DNA from: an uncultured Lachnospiraceae bacterium
Lineage (GTDB): Bacteria > Bacillota > Clostridia > Lachnospirales > Lachnospiraceae
Direction of reading: 5' to 3'
DNA length: 64,000 nucleotides
Assembly (NCBI GenBank): GCA_947053345.1
Contig: CAMRSM010000006.1
Location: 1 to 64,000, forward strand
Below are positions 15,010-24,773 of the stretch, one piece after another (position 1 is the stretch's first letter; each line of letters begins with the position of its first letter). The position numbers and the translations under genes were made by a program. Below the pieces are notes generated by a model. It saw nothing but the letters and a program-made list of their open reading frames with translations, was not told the origin of the DNA and made no database searches.

Positions 15010-16644
15010 TCACGGTCTGGTACATCGCACGAGTTCCTCATACAATTCCCTCGTCTTCCCGTCATCCGCCGCACTCATATAATATAACTCCCCATCCGCC
15101 GTAAACTTCAAAAACAGATGGTTTTTCGGGTTCAAAAACACTTCACAGTCACCCGCGTAAACAATATGCCAGTTGCCCTTATACAGATTCTCCATCCCCG
15201 TGCCGGCGTTTTTTGAAAGTTCCGGCAGTTCATCCACAAGCTCCAGAGCCGTGATGTCTGCAACGGCGATCCGGTAATCCGTCTTTAATTGCTCCGCAAC
15301 CAGATAATTTTCCTGAACCTTAAGCTTTAACGGTGTAAATTCAATAAAAATCATCCAAATACATAAGATCGGAATGGAAAGGATCGCGACCGCACCAAAA
15401 ATCGTCAACCCCCTGCCGATGGGTGTCGCCATATTGGTCGTCGTCCCGTACCCGATCCTTGGTTCCAAAAGCGTGCGCTTATCCGCTTTGTTGTAATAAA
15501 ACATGCCCCAGATCCAACAATCGTCGTCGTCCTCATTCAATAGCGGATCGATTTTTTTCTCATAGCGCCCCTCCAGACGGTTTACCTTGCGGACGGCAAA
15601 CAGCAGGCCTGCCAAGGTGACAGCCATGTACCCAATCGTCCCTAAGAGCAGCCAGATCACCGAAAAATCATCATTCCGCATTGCAAATGCGGTAAATATA
15701 GTAAATGCCGTATTTATCCAAGCGCACGTCAGCCAAAGCCGGTTCCATATCTGTTTTTTCGCGCGGGCATAATTTATATTTACTTCACTGTTGTAACTGA
15801 CCACCGCCGTCCTTTGGCGATCCATCCAGCCTGCTGCCACGTAAAACATCGGCGTGCACAGGGCAAAGAGCAGGACAGCCCAGAGCATCTGCCTGCTGCG
15901 CGGTGATTCCCGCAGCACATAATAAGCAGCGGCCGCCGCCGCGCTGATCAGGGTCGGTATCAAAAACGGCAGTGGCTTTGTCTTGCGCACCTGTCCCGCC
16001 TCGCTTAATTCGATCAGTTTTACGCTGTCGGATTTCGGCGCGTCCGCCTTTTTATTTCCTCCATCCGTTTCCGGTATGGCTGCTGTTCCATTCCTGCCAA
16101 ACACTTCCGGCACAACGGATTTTTCCGCCCTGCCGATGGTTTCTGCCGCGGCTGTTTTTTCTTTTGCAGCTTCCGCCCCCGGCACGGCTTCTTTTCCTTC
16201 CACGCCATCCGCCTGCCGCACACGCTCCTTTTCTTTTCCAGCTTCCGCCCCCGGCACGCACTGCTGCCCGGACCACATTTTCGCCTGCCTTTCTTTCTTC
16301 CAGATTTTCAGTTCCCGGTTGACCCGGACGGTCGGAAGCTGCATAACAACGATCCCCGCCGACAGCCATAGCATCCAGATCGTGAACTGGATTGACACAT
16401 ACGGGATCGCAAAACAAACGAGCGGAATGGCCGCCAAAACGGCGAGTGTCATTTTCATCCGGTGCTGATACCAGGCCTGTTTCTGATCCACCTGCCGGAA
16501 AAATTCCTCCGCAGTCTCCTTCTCTTTCGGCACACAGATCCCAAAAATCGTTCCGTTCCGGTTTTTTCCGTTCCATTTCAATACAAAGTAAAAAATGAAA
16601 ATCACCGGGTACATACCGACGAACAACATAATATTAAGTAGCAT
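15010..16644 (-). CDS. Multi-pass membrane protein with DUF5808-like region
   Basis: A 544-residue integral membrane protein. The ATG at 16644 (MLLNIMLFVGMYPVIF) follows GGGAGGG and overlaps the GntR stop by 11 bases. Hydrophobic segments lie near the N-terminus, at about 80-120, at about 240-290 and at about 320-370. A long charged loop with Ala/Glu/Lys-rich repeats (EAGKEKE, EAAKEKT) separates the first and second halves. The part around DDDDCWIWGMFYYNKADKRT and RIGYGTTTNMATP resembles DUF5808. The last 130 residues look like a PH-type beta domain. It probably works with the GntR regulator and the lipoprotein hydrolase, but its function is unknown. Confidence 0.7.
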   Translation of the reverse strand: MLLNIMLFVGMYPVIFIFYFVLKWNGKNRNGTIFGICVPKEKETAEEFFRQVDQKQAWYQHRMKMTLAVLAAIPLVCFAIPYVSIQFTIWMLWLSAGIVVMQLPTVRVNRELKIWKKERQAKMWSGQQCVPGAEAGKEKERVRQADGVEGKEAVPGAEAAKEKTAAAETIGRAEKSVVPEVFGRNGTAAIPETDGGNKKADAPKSDSVKLIELSEAGQVRKTKPLPFLIPTLISAAAAAAYYVLRESPRSRQMLWAVLLFALCTPMFYVAAGWMDRQRTAVVSYNSEVNINYARAKKQIWNRLWLTCAWINTAFTIFTAFAMRNDDFSVIWLLLGTIGYMAVTLAGLLFAVRKVNRLEGRYEKKIDPLLNEDDDDCWIWGMFYYNKADKRTLLEPRIGYGTTTNMATPIGRGLTIFGAVAILSIPILCIWMIFIEFTPLKLKVQENYLVAEQLKTDYRIAVADITALELVDELPELSKNAGTGMENLYKGNWHIVYAGDCEVFLNPKNHLFLKFTADGELYYMSAADDGKTRELYEELVRCTRP

Positions 16645-17101
16645 ATGCTTCCCTCCCTGAAAAATCATCACCCTTTCCCGTCCCTTTGTCCTCCTGCCCC
16701 GCCGGTTCCGCAAGGTTCTTATCTTCCCTCTCCCTGCCGCCCTCATAACACAGCATGCACTCGTTTAAAAACTCCTCCCGCGTCATGCCGCCGACCTTTG
16801 CCTCCGCGGCGAGCCGGCAGAGCAATTCCCGGTTTTCAAGGCTTAATTTCGGGGCTTTCGCGAAATGTTTACAGACCCTCGCACCATTGCGCCGGTCCGC
16901 TATGATATACCCCTGTTGCTTTAAAAGCTGGTACGCCTTGTTGACCGTCATCGAATTGATCCCGATCTCCTCCGCAAGCCCGCGCACCGTCGGCAGCTGC
17001 TCGCCCTGCTGCAGCCTGCCGTCCGAGATTCCCTGTACGATCTGGTCGCGGATCTGCTGATAAATTGGGATATCCGAACCCTCCCGTATCGCAATGACCA
17101 T
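16634..17101 (-). CDS. GntR-family (YtrA-like) transcriptional regulator
   Basis: A 155-residue DNA-binding protein. The ATG at 17101 (MVIAIREGSDIPIYQQI) is preceded by AAGGAGG. The winged helix is in residues about 10-75: QIRDQIVQGISDGRLQQGEQ, LPTVRGLAEEIGINSMTVNK and AYQLLKQQGYI. There is no large effector domain, as usual for YtrA types, which control adjacent transport or envelope operons. It is first in an operon with the DUF5808-like protein and the lipoprotein hydrolase, and probably represses that operon. Confidence 0.88.
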   Translation of the reverse strand: MVIAIREGSDIPIYQQIRDQIVQGISDGRLQQGEQLPTVRGLAEEIGINSMTVNKAYQLLKQQGYIIADRRNGARVCKHFAKAPKLSLENRELLCRLAAEAKVGGMTREEFLNECMLCYEGGREREDKNLAEPAGQEDKGTGKGDDFSGREAYAT

Positions 17102-17338
17102 AAAAATGCACCTCCTTCTTTCTATTTTGCTCCCCCTGCCGCACACGCCCCCCAACCAATGGTTTTGTGTTGTGCCGTATCATAAATTTCGGGACGGAAC
17201 ATTTAAATTTTTATTCTGATCCTCTCCCTCACACCGCAGCAAGATTTTCTCCTCCCCATTTCCGGAAAAAAACCTCCTGACACCATCTGTTGGAACAATG
17301 ACCCAGTCTTCACACTTTTTGTATACCTTGTATTACTT

Positions 17339-17367
17339 ATAATAATATAAAACATACAAAATGTCAA
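17339..17367 (-). promoter_or_regulatory. Promoter of the GntR operon with flanking inverted repeat
   Basis: On the minus strand TTGACA (17362-17367) and TATTAT (17339-17344) have a 17-base spacer. TTTTGTAT and ATACAAAA halves flank the -10 box and may be the binding site of the GntR protein. The leader to the ATG at 17101 is about 235 bases; I see no other element in it. Confidence 0.7.
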
Positions 17368-17417
17368 GGGCTATCAAAATTAATCTTCCACACAGAAAAA
17401 GCAACAAGAAAGAAACA

Positions 17418-17447
17418 GGGATACCATATTATTTGATATGATATCCC
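17418..17447 (-). terminator. Probable terminator of carAB
   Basis: An imperfect hairpin of GGGATA-CATAT and ATATG-TATCCC follows the carB stop, with TGTTTCTTTCTTG after it on the minus strand. The T-run is interrupted, so it may be weak. Confidence 0.5.
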
Positions 17448-17484
17448 CTGTCTATATTCAAAATATGCTTCCTACAGCACCGCA

Positions 17485-20400
17485 TCAGATCTTCGCCATA
17501 TCCACCAAACAAAGTGTGCTCTTTTTCCTCGTCTCAAGGCTTTCCACCAGCGCGTTTGCCGTGTCAAGCGAGGTCAGGCAGGTCACGCCCGCCTCGATGG
17601 ACACACGTCTTATCAAAAAGCCGTCCCTCGATTTGTCGCGCCCCTGGGTCGGCGTGTCAATCACAAGATCAATCTCATGCCCGAGCAGCAAATCCATGAC
17701 ATTCGGGCTCTCCTCGCTCACCTTCCGCACCTTGACCGCATTCACGCCGTTTTCCTTTAAAACCCGCGCCGTACTGCGTGTCGCATAGATCTCGTAGCCA
17801 AGCGCTTCAAACCGCTTTGCCGCGGCAGCCGCCTCCAGCTTGTCCGCATCCCTGACCGTAATAATCATTTTGCGGTGCTTCGGCAGGTCGATGCCCGCAC
17901 CGAGGAATGCCTTGTAGAGCGCCTCGTCAAAATTTTTCGAGATGCCCAGACACTCGCCCGTCGATTTCATTTCAGGCCCCAGCGAGGTATCCGCACCGCG
18001 CAGCTTTTCAAAGGAAAAGACCGGCATTTTGACAGCGATATAATCCGATTTTCTTGCGAGTCCCGTGCCGAAACCCATGTCCTTTATCCGTTCGCCAAGC
18101 ACCGCCCTGGTTGCCAGATCGACCACCGGAATGCCCGTCACCTTGCTGATATACGGCACGGTGCGGCTCGAACGCGGGTTGACCTCGATCACGTAGACCT
18201 CCCCGTCATAGACGATGAACTGGATGTTGATCAGCCCGATGACATGCAGGGAATTCGCGAGCTTCCTCGTGTATTCCACAATGACGCGCTGCACCTTTTC
18301 GGAAACCGACTGCGCCGGGTACACGGAAATGCTGTCGCCGGAATGGATGCCTGCGCGCTCGACATGCTCCATAATGCCCGGAATCAGAATGTCGCTGCCG
18401 TCGCAGACTGCGTCCACCTCAACCTCCTTGCCCATCAGGTATTTATCCACCAGAATCGGGTGCTCCTGCACATTGCGGTTGATGATCCCCATAAACTCGC
18501 GCACATCATCGTCGCTGATCGCAATCTGCATACCCGCCCCGCCGAGCACGTAGGAAGGGCGCACCAGCACCGGGTAGCCGAGCTCGTTCGCCGCGCGGAT
18601 GGCCTCCTCAGCGGTAAATACGGTTTTGCCTGCCGGGCGCGGGATACAGCATTTTTCCAGGATTTCGTCAAAGAGTTCGCGGTCCTCCGCGGCATCGACA
18701 TTTTCCGCCGAGGTGCCCAGGATCGGCACGCCCATTTTCAGAAGCGCCTCCGTCAGCTTGATCGCCGTCTGCCCGCCGAACTGCACGACCGCCCCGTCCG
18801 GCTGCTCCAGATCAACAATGCTCTCCACGTCCTCCGGGGTCAGCGGCTCAAAATAAAGCTTATCCGCAATATCAAAATCCGTGCTGACCGTCTCCGGGTT
18901 GTTGTTGACGATGATGGTCTCGTAGCCCTGCCGCTTAAATGCCCAGGTGCTGTGAACACAGCAGTAATCAAACTCAATCCCCTGCCCGATGCGGATTGGG
19001 CCGGAGCCGAGAACAAGGACTTTCTTTTTTGCGTTTTGGGATGCCGGTAAGGACTGACCGGCACCCTTCTCTGAAAGCCCCTCCGGCGCTCCCGATGTTA
19101 TTTGGCATTTGACAGCGCCCGCCTCCGAAAGCCCTCCCGCCACTTCCGAAGGAACCTCATTCTCACTCCCAAAACATGAATAATAATACGGCGTAACCGC
19201 CTCAAACTCCGCCGCGCAGGTATCCACGGTCTTAAACGCCGCGCGGATGCCGTACTCCTTTCGGCGCAGCTTCCTCACCTGCTCATGGCTCTTCCCGCAA
19301 AGCTGCGCAATCACGCGGTCCGGGAACTCCAGCCGCTTTGCCTCCGCCATCAGCTCACGGCTCATCGGCTCTGTCTCAAGCCTGTGCTCCATTTCCGTAA
19401 GCAGTGCGATCTTATCAATAAACCAGAGGTCGATCTGCGTGATCGCGTGGATTTCTTCCGGGGTGATCCCGCGCCGCAGCGCTTCCGCAATCACAAAAAT
19501 CCGCCGGTCATCTATGCGGTGCAGTTTCTCCAGGATATCCTCGTCCGAATCCCCGCCAAAATCGCCGCTCCTCATACTGTAGATATTCTGCTCCAGCGAA
19601 CGCACGGCTTTCATCAGCGCACCCTCAAACGTCGGGCATATACTCATGACCTCCCCTGTCGCTTTCATCTGCGTGGTAAGCGTGCGCTTCGCCATAATAA
19701 ATTTGTCAAACGGCCATTTCGGGATTTTGACCACGCAGTAATCAAGCGCCGGCTCAAAGCTCGCCACGGTCTTTTGCGTGACCGCGTTTGGGATCTCGTC
19801 CAGCGTGTAGCCAAGCGCGATCTTCGCCGCAACCTTCGCAATCGGGTAGCCCGTCGCCTTCGAGGCAAGCGCCGACGAGCGGGAAACACGCGGGTTGACC
19901 TCGATCACGCAGTATTCAAAGCTGTCCGGCTTTAACGCATACTGCACGTTGCAGCCGCCCGTGATCCCAAGTTCCGCGATGATATGGAGCGCCGAGGTGC
20001 GCAGCATCTGGTATTCCTTGTCGGAGAGCGTCTGGGACGGCGCGACCACGATGCTGTCCCCGGTATGCACGCCGACCGGGTCAAGGTTCTCCATATTGCA
20101 CACCGTAATGCAGTTTCCCGCTTCGTCGCGCATTACCTCGTACTCGATTTCCTTCCAGCCAGCAATGCAGCGCTCGATCAGGCATTGCCCGACACGGCTT
20201 AAGCGCAGGCCGTTCGCGCAGATACCCTGAAGCTCCTCCTCCGTCTGCGCGATGCCGCCGCCGGAGCCGCCGAGTGTGTAAGCCGGACGGATCACCACCG
20301 GGTAGCCGATCAAGCCCGCAAATTCCACCGCATCCTCCACGGTTTCCACAACCTTGCTCGGTGCGCAGGGCTCGCCGATTTTTTCCATTGTGTTCTTGAA

Positions 20401-20793
20401 CTCCAGACGGTCTTCCGCCTTTTTGATCGTGAGCGGGGTTGTGCCGATCAGCATTGTCCCGGTTTCGGCAAGGAAACCGCTCTCCGCAAGCTCCATTGCA
20501 ATATTCAGCGCCGCCTGCCCGCCGAGCGTCGGCAGCACGCTGTCCGGCTTTTCCTTTAAAATTATCTGCTTTACGACATCGACGGTCAGCGGTTCGATAT
20601 AGACCATGTCCGCGATATCCTTGTCGGTCATAATGGTTGCCGGGTTGGAGTTTACCAGGACGACTGTGATACCCTCCTCCTTTAAGGAGCGGCACGCCTG
20701 CGTCCCGGCATAGTCAAATTCCGCCGCCTGACCGATCACGATCGGCCCCGAACCAATCACCAGCACTTTTTTTATTTCGTTGTTCTTCGGCAT
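17485..20793 (-). CDS. carB: Carbamoyl-phosphate synthase large subunit
   Basis: A 1102-residue enzyme that makes carbamoyl phosphate from bicarbonate, ATP and glutamine-derived ammonia for pyrimidine and arginine synthesis. Both ATP-grasp halves are visible, each starting with a [26 protein letters not shown]-type motif. The C-terminal MGS-like regulatory domain follows (after about residue 940). The two halves are joined by an unusually long, low-complexity linker (about residues 550-595, containing [14 protein letters not shown] and [12 protein letters not shown]). The start overlaps the carA stop by one base (TAATG). It is translated with carA. Confidence 0.97.
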   Translation of the reverse strand: MPKNNEIKKVLVIGSGPIVIGQAAEFDYAGTQACRSLKEEGITVVLVNSNPATIMTDKDIADMVYIEPLTVDVVKQIILKEKPDSVLPTLGGQAALNIAMELAESGFLAETGTMLIGTTPLTIKKAEDRLEFKNTMEKIGEPCAPSKVVETVEDAVEFAGLIGYPVVIRPAYTLGGSGGGIAQTEEELQGICANGLRLSRVGQCLIERCIAGWKEIEYEVMRDEAGNCITVCNMENLDPVGVHTGDSIVVAPSQTLSDKEYQMLRTSALHIIAELGITGGCNVQYALKPDSFEYCVIEVNPRVSRSSALASKATGYPIAKVAAKIALGYTLDEIPNAVTQKTVASFEPALDYCVVKIPKWPFDKFIMAKRTLTTQMKATGEVMSICPTFEGALMKAVRSLEQNIYSMRSGDFGGDSDEDILEKLHRIDDRRIFVIAEALRRGITPEEIHAITQIDLWFIDKIALLTEMEHRLETEPMSRELMAEAKRLEFPDRVIAQLCGKSHEQVRKLRRKEYGIRAAFKTVDTCAAEFEAVTPYYYSCFGSENEVPSEVAGGLSEAGAVKCQITSGAPEGLSEKGAGQSLPASQNAKKKVLVLGSGPIRIGQGIEFDYCCVHSTWAFKRQGYETIIVNNNPETVSTDFDIADKLYFEPLTPEDVESIVDLEQPDGAVVQFGGQTAIKLTEALLKMGVPILGTSAENVDAAEDRELFDEILEKCCIPRPAGKTVFTAEEAIRAANELGYPVLVRPSYVLGGAGMQIAISDDDVREFMGIINRNVQEHPILVDKYLMGKEVEVDAVCDGSDILIPGIMEHVERAGIHSGDSISVYPAQSVSEKVQRVIVEYTRKLANSLHVIGLINIQFIVYDGEVYVIEVNPRSSRTVPYISKVTGIPVVDLATRAVLGERIKDMGFGTGLARKSDYIAVKMPVFSFEKLRGADTSLGPEMKSTGECLGISKNFDEALYKAFLGAGIDLPKHRKMIITVRDADKLEAAAAAKRFEALGYEIYATRSTARVLKENGVNAVKVRKVSEESPNVMDLLLGHEIDLVIDTPTQGRDKSRDGFLIRRVSIEAGVTCLTSLDTANALVESLETRKKSTLCLVDMAKI

Positions 20794-22055
20794 TACGCAT
20801 CCACCTCCATCATCCGGATAAACTCGTCAAACAAAAACTCCGTGTCCGCAGGCCCTGCACATGCCTCCGGGTGGAACTGCACGGTAAAGATTTTTTTGCC
20901 CCGGTAGGAAAGCCCCTCCACCGACCTGTCGTTTGCATTGATAAAGCGCACTTGCGCCGCCGCACTGTCAACAGATTCTTCCACCACGACATAGCCGTGG
21001 TTCTGCGAGGACAGATACACCCTGCCGGTCTTTAAATCCTTGACCGGATGGTTTGCGCCGCGGTGCCCGTATTTCATCTTTTTCGTTTGAAAGCCGTTCG
21101 CGAGTGCTGTCAGCTGATGCCCGAGACAGATCGCAAAGATCGGCGTGCCGCTGTCACAGAGCTTTTTTACTTCCTTTATGATATCCACGCATTCCGCCGG
21201 GTCGCCGGGACCGTTGGAGAGCATGATCCCGTCATAGCCCCCTGCCAGAATCTCCTCCGCGGATGTATCCGCCGGATAGACCGTCACCTCGCAGCCGTGT
21301 TTTTGCAGACAATGCTGCATATTCTTCTTTGTCCCGAAGTCCATCATCGCCACGCGGTAACGCTTCCCCGCCTTCCCCGGACAGGCGGCAGCGGCGTTTA
21401 ATTTTTCGATTCCCGCGCTTTTCTGCACGGAGTACATTGCAATCTCGCCGAGGCTGACCCCCGCCTGCTTCGCGTTCTCAATCGCCGCGCGCATGCTTCT
21501 GCCCGCCATATAGGTCATGCACGCCTCCTCGTAATCCGTCGGCACAAAATCCTCCACACCCATCGTGTACTTTTCTTTGCAGGATACCCTGGCCACAACA
21601 CCGGATACACGGTACTCCTTTATGCGCGAAACCACTTCCTCCAGATTCGGATACTCCTCTGTCGTGATCATGCCGTTCATCGTGCCGCTCCCGCGCAGGA
21701 TTTTCGTCAAAGCCCTCGTGTCAATCCCCGCGATGCCCGGTATGCCGTTTTCCTTAAGAAATGCGTCAAGGCTCATCCCGCTGCGGAAATTGCTCGGAAC
21801 CCTGGCAAGCTCCCGCACGATCAGCGCGTCCGGCCATGGTCTCTCCGACTCCATATCTTTCGGGCATACGCCGTAATTGCCGATCAGCGGATAGGTCATG
21901 GCAACGGCCTGTCCTGCGTAGGAAGGATCGGTCAGTATTTCCAGATATCCGGTCATCGAGGTGTTGAACACAATCTCGCTTATAATTTCCTTTTCGGCTC
22001 CGATGGCAGTGCCGGGAAAAACATGGCCGTCCTCCAGTATCAGATATGCTTTCAT
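20793..22055 (-). CDS. carA: Carbamoyl-phosphate synthase small subunit
   Basis: A 420-residue glutaminase subunit that supplies ammonia to CarB. The ATG at 22055 ([19 protein letters not shown]) follows AGAAGGAGG. The N-terminal domain contains [20 protein letters not shown]. The class I glutamine amidotransferase domain contains LSNGPGDP, the nucleophile in AICLGHQ and the His/Glu pair in QFHPEA. It has about 40 residues more than the E. coli enzyme, mostly a loop around [12 protein letters not shown]. It is first in the carAB operon and has a long leader with a possible attenuator. Confidence 0.97.
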   Translation of the reverse strand: MKAYLILEDGHVFPGTAIGAEKEIISEIVFNTSMTGYLEILTDPSYAGQAVAMTYPLIGNYGVCPKDMESERPWPDALIVRELARVPSNFRSGMSLDAFLKENGIPGIAGIDTRALTKILRGSGTMNGMITTEEYPNLEEVVSRIKEYRVSGVVARVSCKEKYTMGVEDFVPTDYEEACMTYMAGRSMRAAIENAKQAGVSLGEIAMYSVQKSAGIEKLNAAAACPGKAGKRYRVAMMDFGTKKNMQHCLQKHGCEVTVYPADTSAEEILAGGYDGIMLSNGPGDPAECVDIIKEVKKLCDSGTPIFAICLGHQLTALANGFQTKKMKYGHRGANHPVKDLKTGRVYLSSQNHGYVVVEESVDSAAAQVRFINANDRSVEGLSYRGKKIFTVQFHPEACAGPADTEFLFDEFIRMMEVDA

Positions 22056-22127
22056 ACACACCTCCTTCTGCGATTTGATCCCGTGATCTGTGCCGCCCGA
22101 TTTTCCAAAAACTTCCAATCTCATTGC

Positions 22128-22200
22128 AAAAAAAATAAGACATAAAGCCTCATTGGCGGAGCAAATCCCACTCCTTAAGGTTTACATCTTCGATGAGGCC
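22128..22200 (-). promoter_or_regulatory. Candidate attenuator in the carAB leader
   Basis: On the minus strand GCCTCAT and ATGAGGC form a 7-bp stem with an inner GGAG/CTCC, followed by TTTATG and a run of eight T. This lies between the promoter near 22252 and the carA start. The sequence CTCCGCCAATGAGGCT inside it is loosely like a PyrR-binding loop. Pyrimidine-controlled attenuation of carAB is known in Firmicutes; here it is an inference. Confidence 0.4.
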
Positions 22201-22251
22201 GGTTTGGTTTTTGAGAACCACCAAGCGGTAATCAATACTCAAATTGCTAAA

Positions 22252-22280
22252 ATGATATCACAACCTCCGACAAAATACAA
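22252..22280 (-). promoter_or_regulatory. Promoter of carAB
   Basis: On the minus strand TTGTAT (22275-22280) and TATCAT (22252-22257) with a 17-base spacer, giving a leader of about 190 bases before carA. Confidence 0.6.
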
Positions 22281-22398
22281 GCAGATAATCCGGCTAAAAG
22301 AAAATTTATGCAAAATCGACAAAGCGCCCAAAAATTGGCTGCAGCTTTCCGGCAATCTTCCCGCCGCCCCGCATATACATGGAAAGAATGAATTTTTT

Positions 22399-23931
22399 AT
22401 GAGGACAGCCATGAGACGAACTCCCTTTTTACTGACACCGCGCAGGAGAGCATCCGAGGGCAGCAAGATCAGTGCACAGCAGGAGACCGCGTTACCGGAA
22501 AGCTCAGGGGCAGCGCAGGACAGCACATCCGGTATGCAGGGTGCCATGCCCGCGCAGGACAACGCCGCAGGCACACAAGGCAATATCCCCCCGCAAAACA
22601 ACGCACCCGGTATGCAGGACAGTACATCCACACCAAACAATACGGGATCGCAAAACAATACGTCCGCCGCAGAAGGGGATGAAAACCGCAGCCCAAGCGA
22701 TTCCACCGGGCAGCTGCGCATTTCCGTACAGGGATCGGCAGGAAACCGACCAATTGCAAATGCAAGCATCGAAATCTCCTACACCGGGGAGCCGGACAGC
22801 GTCGTCCAGACAATCACAACGGACGGCACGGGGCTGACCCCAACCATCAGCCTCCCGACCCCGCCGCTTGCCTACAGCCTGGAACCACTTGCCAACCAAC
22901 CATACTCGGAATACACCTTTTACATTACGGCGGACGGATATGAACCAATCCTCATCAACGGGGCAGAGCTGCTCCCGGATGTCACCGCCATCCAGAATGT
23001 CCTGCTCGACCCGATCGCCGCGAGCGAGCCGAACAGTGCCGAGGTATTCGTGATCGGGCCGCATACACTCTACGGTGAATACCCGCCGAAGATCATCGAG
23101 CCGGAAATCCAGCCGACCTTCGAAACCGGCGAGATTGTTTTAAGCCGCGTCGTGATCCCGGAATTTGTGGTCGTACACGACGGCCCTCCTTCGGATGCCT
23201 CCGCGCCAAACTATTATGTGCCGTACCGCGATTACATTAAAAATGTGGCATCGAGCGAAATCTACGCGACCTGGCCGGAGGCGGCGATCTACGCGAACAT
23301 CCTCGCTATACAGTCCTTTACCCTAAACCGCGTGTACACGGAATTTTACCGCAACAAGGGCTATAACTTCACCATTACCTCCTCCACGGCATACGACCAC
23401 AAATGGATCAACGAGCGCAATATCTATGATACCATCAGCGCGGCGGTGGACAGTATTTTCAACAATTACCTCTCCCGCCCGAATGTGCGCCAGCCAATCC
23501 TGACACAATACTGCGACGGCAAACGCGTCACCTGCCCGAACCTGATGTCCCAGTGGGGCTCGAAATCCCTCGCCGACCAGGGCTACACTGCCATCCAGAT
23601 TTTGCGCTACTTCTACGGGCCGTCCATCTACATCAACACATCCGAAGAAATCTCGGGCATTCCGTCCTCCTATCCGGGCGAACCGCTCACCGTCGGTTCC
23701 AGGGGGAGTAAAGTGCGCCAAATGCAGGAACAGCTCGACGCAATCGCGGATGTTTATTACTCCATCCCAAACATTACCGCGGACGGTATTTTCGGGCCGC
23801 GCACAAGGGATGCCGTCATCGCTTTCCAAAAGCAATTTGACCTTCCGCAGTCCGGTATCGTCGATTTTCCTACGTGGTATAAAATTTCGCAGATTTACGT
23901 CGCGATCTCGCGCATTGCAGAGTATTCTTAA
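22399..23931 (+). CDS. SpoIID-like protein with peptidoglycan-binding domain
   Basis: A 510-residue protein if the ATG at 22399 is used; an ATG at 22411 with GAGGACAG before it is the alternative. Residues about 20-105 are low-complexity (Gln/Asn/Pro/Ser, e.g. QDNAAGTQGNIPPQNNAPG). About 105-215 resemble a beta-sandwich repeat (LRISVQGSAGNRPIANASIE). About 265-415 resemble the SpoIID/LytB fold (YYVPYRDYIKNVASSEIY, WPEAAIYANILAIQSFTLNR). The end is a PG_binding_1 domain (VGSRGSKVRQMQEQLDAI, DGIFGPRTRDAVIAFQKQF). SpoIID enzymes cleave peptidoglycan, but I cannot confirm catalytic residues here. There is no clear signal peptide, so its location is uncertain; a spore-cortex role is a guess. Confidence 0.7.
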   Translation: MRTAMRRTPFLLTPRRRASEGSKISAQQETALPESSGAAQDSTSGMQGAMPAQDNAAGTQGNIPPQNNAPGMQDSTSTPNNTGSQNNTSAAEGDENRSPSDSTGQLRISVQGSAGNRPIANASIEISYTGEPDSVVQTITTDGTGLTPTISLPTPPLAYSLEPLANQPYSEYTFYITADGYEPILINGAELLPDVTAIQNVLLDPIAASEPNSAEVFVIGPHTLYGEYPPKIIEPEIQPTFETGEIVLSRVVIPEFVVVHDGPPSDASAPNYYVPYRDYIKNVASSEIYATWPEAAIYANILAIQSFTLNRVYTEFYRNKGYNFTITSSTAYDHKWINERNIYDTISAAVDSIFNNYLSRPNVRQPILTQYCDGKRVTCPNLMSQWGSKSLADQGYTAIQILRYFYGPSIYINTSEEISGIPSSYPGEPLTVGSRGSKVRQMQEQLDAIADVYYSIPNITADGIFGPRTRDAVIAFQKQFDLPQSGIVDFPTWYKISQIYVAISRIAEYS

Positions 23932-24050
23932 ACGGTGCCGGACAGCACCAACAGGAAATTATCCGGTTTCCACGCGCAAAACCCAAAATTGCCGGATACA
24001 ATGACCCCACCGTAAAATTTGAATCCCCCCATATGCCAAACCCGGAAAAA

Positions 24051-24086
24051 AAGAGTGCGTATCGCCCTTAACGATACACACTCTTT
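24051..24086. terminator. Bidirectional terminator between converging genes
   Basis: AAGAGTGCGTATC (24051-24063) and GATACACACTCTT (24073-24085) pair with one mismatch. A-run before and T-run after allow use on both strands, matching the converging genes ending at 23931 and 24122. Confidence 0.85.
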
Positions 24087-24121
24087 TCTTGCGTTTCTCC
24101 CCTTTTTCCTCCAGCCGGGTC

Positions 24122-24769
24122 TCATACCGTCTTTTCCGGGTATGCATACTTCTGGCACCACGGAATCAGCGCTCCACCAATCCCGTTGCCGATGAGCACA
24201 ACAAGCAGGAATACATATGTTTTTAACTGAAAATTCACCGACAGCGGCGCAAGCGCAAAATATACCATGTCCGCGATACTATGTTCAAAGCCCGCCATAA
24301 TGAAGGTCGGAATGCCAATCAGGATCGCAACATATTTCGCGGCGCTCCCAAGATTTTTTTTGTAGGCATCGACCGCGATGAACATCAGAAGCCCGCAGCA
24401 GACAGCAAGCAAAAATATCATCAGCAGATTCTGCTCTAATTTCGCCGTACAGACCTTGCCCGCTTTCTCCCGCAGGGCTGCACGTCCCGCGCCAAACGCC
24501 AGCCCATAAAGCATCGTACCGGCATAATTCCCAAGGACAACCGTGCCGAGGAAAGCAAGCTTTTGCGCCCACTTCCCACCGTTTACCAAAGTATAGCCCA
24601 CCTTTCCGGTATAGAGGTTAAACCCAAACTCGCAGATCGTGATCAGCCCGATTGTAAACAAAAATGCCCCCACGACATTGTTCTCGCAGGAGAGATAAAC
24701 CGTCCCCCCGATCCCGATCATAAACCCCGACAATACCGCTTTCACAAAATCCTGAAATACCTTCCTCAT
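24122..24769 (-). CDS. Formate/nitrite transporter family channel
   Basis: A 215-residue membrane protein with six predicted helices. It has the FNT-family words MIGIGGTVYL and CEFGFNLYTGKVGY near the N-terminus, GNYAGTMLYGLAFG in the middle, and GFEHSIADMVYF (the conserved N/H-containing fifth segment) followed by VLIGNGIGGALIPW. FNT pentamers move formate, nitrite or related anions, often with proton coupling; the substrate cannot be told here. Formate release would suit a fermentative anaerobe. It is 4 bases downstream of mutY and probably co-transcribed. Confidence 0.85.
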   Translation of the reverse strand: MRKVFQDFVKAVLSGFMIGIGGTVYLSCENNVVGAFLFTIGLITICEFGFNLYTGKVGYTLVNGGKWAQKLAFLGTVVLGNYAGTMLYGLAFGAGRAALREKAGKVCTAKLEQNLLMIFLLAVCCGLLMFIAVDAYKKNLGSAAKYVAILIGIPTFIMAGFEHSIADMVYFALAPLSVNFQLKTYVFLLVVLIGNGIGGALIPWCQKYAYPEKTV

Positions 24770-24773
24770 CTTA

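Noticed and set aside
17875-19050. 391-codon plus-strand open frame
   Set aside because: It lies fully antisense to carB, which is certain. High GC content gives long shadow frames; the same applies to 13377-14585 opposite the lipoprotein hydrolase.
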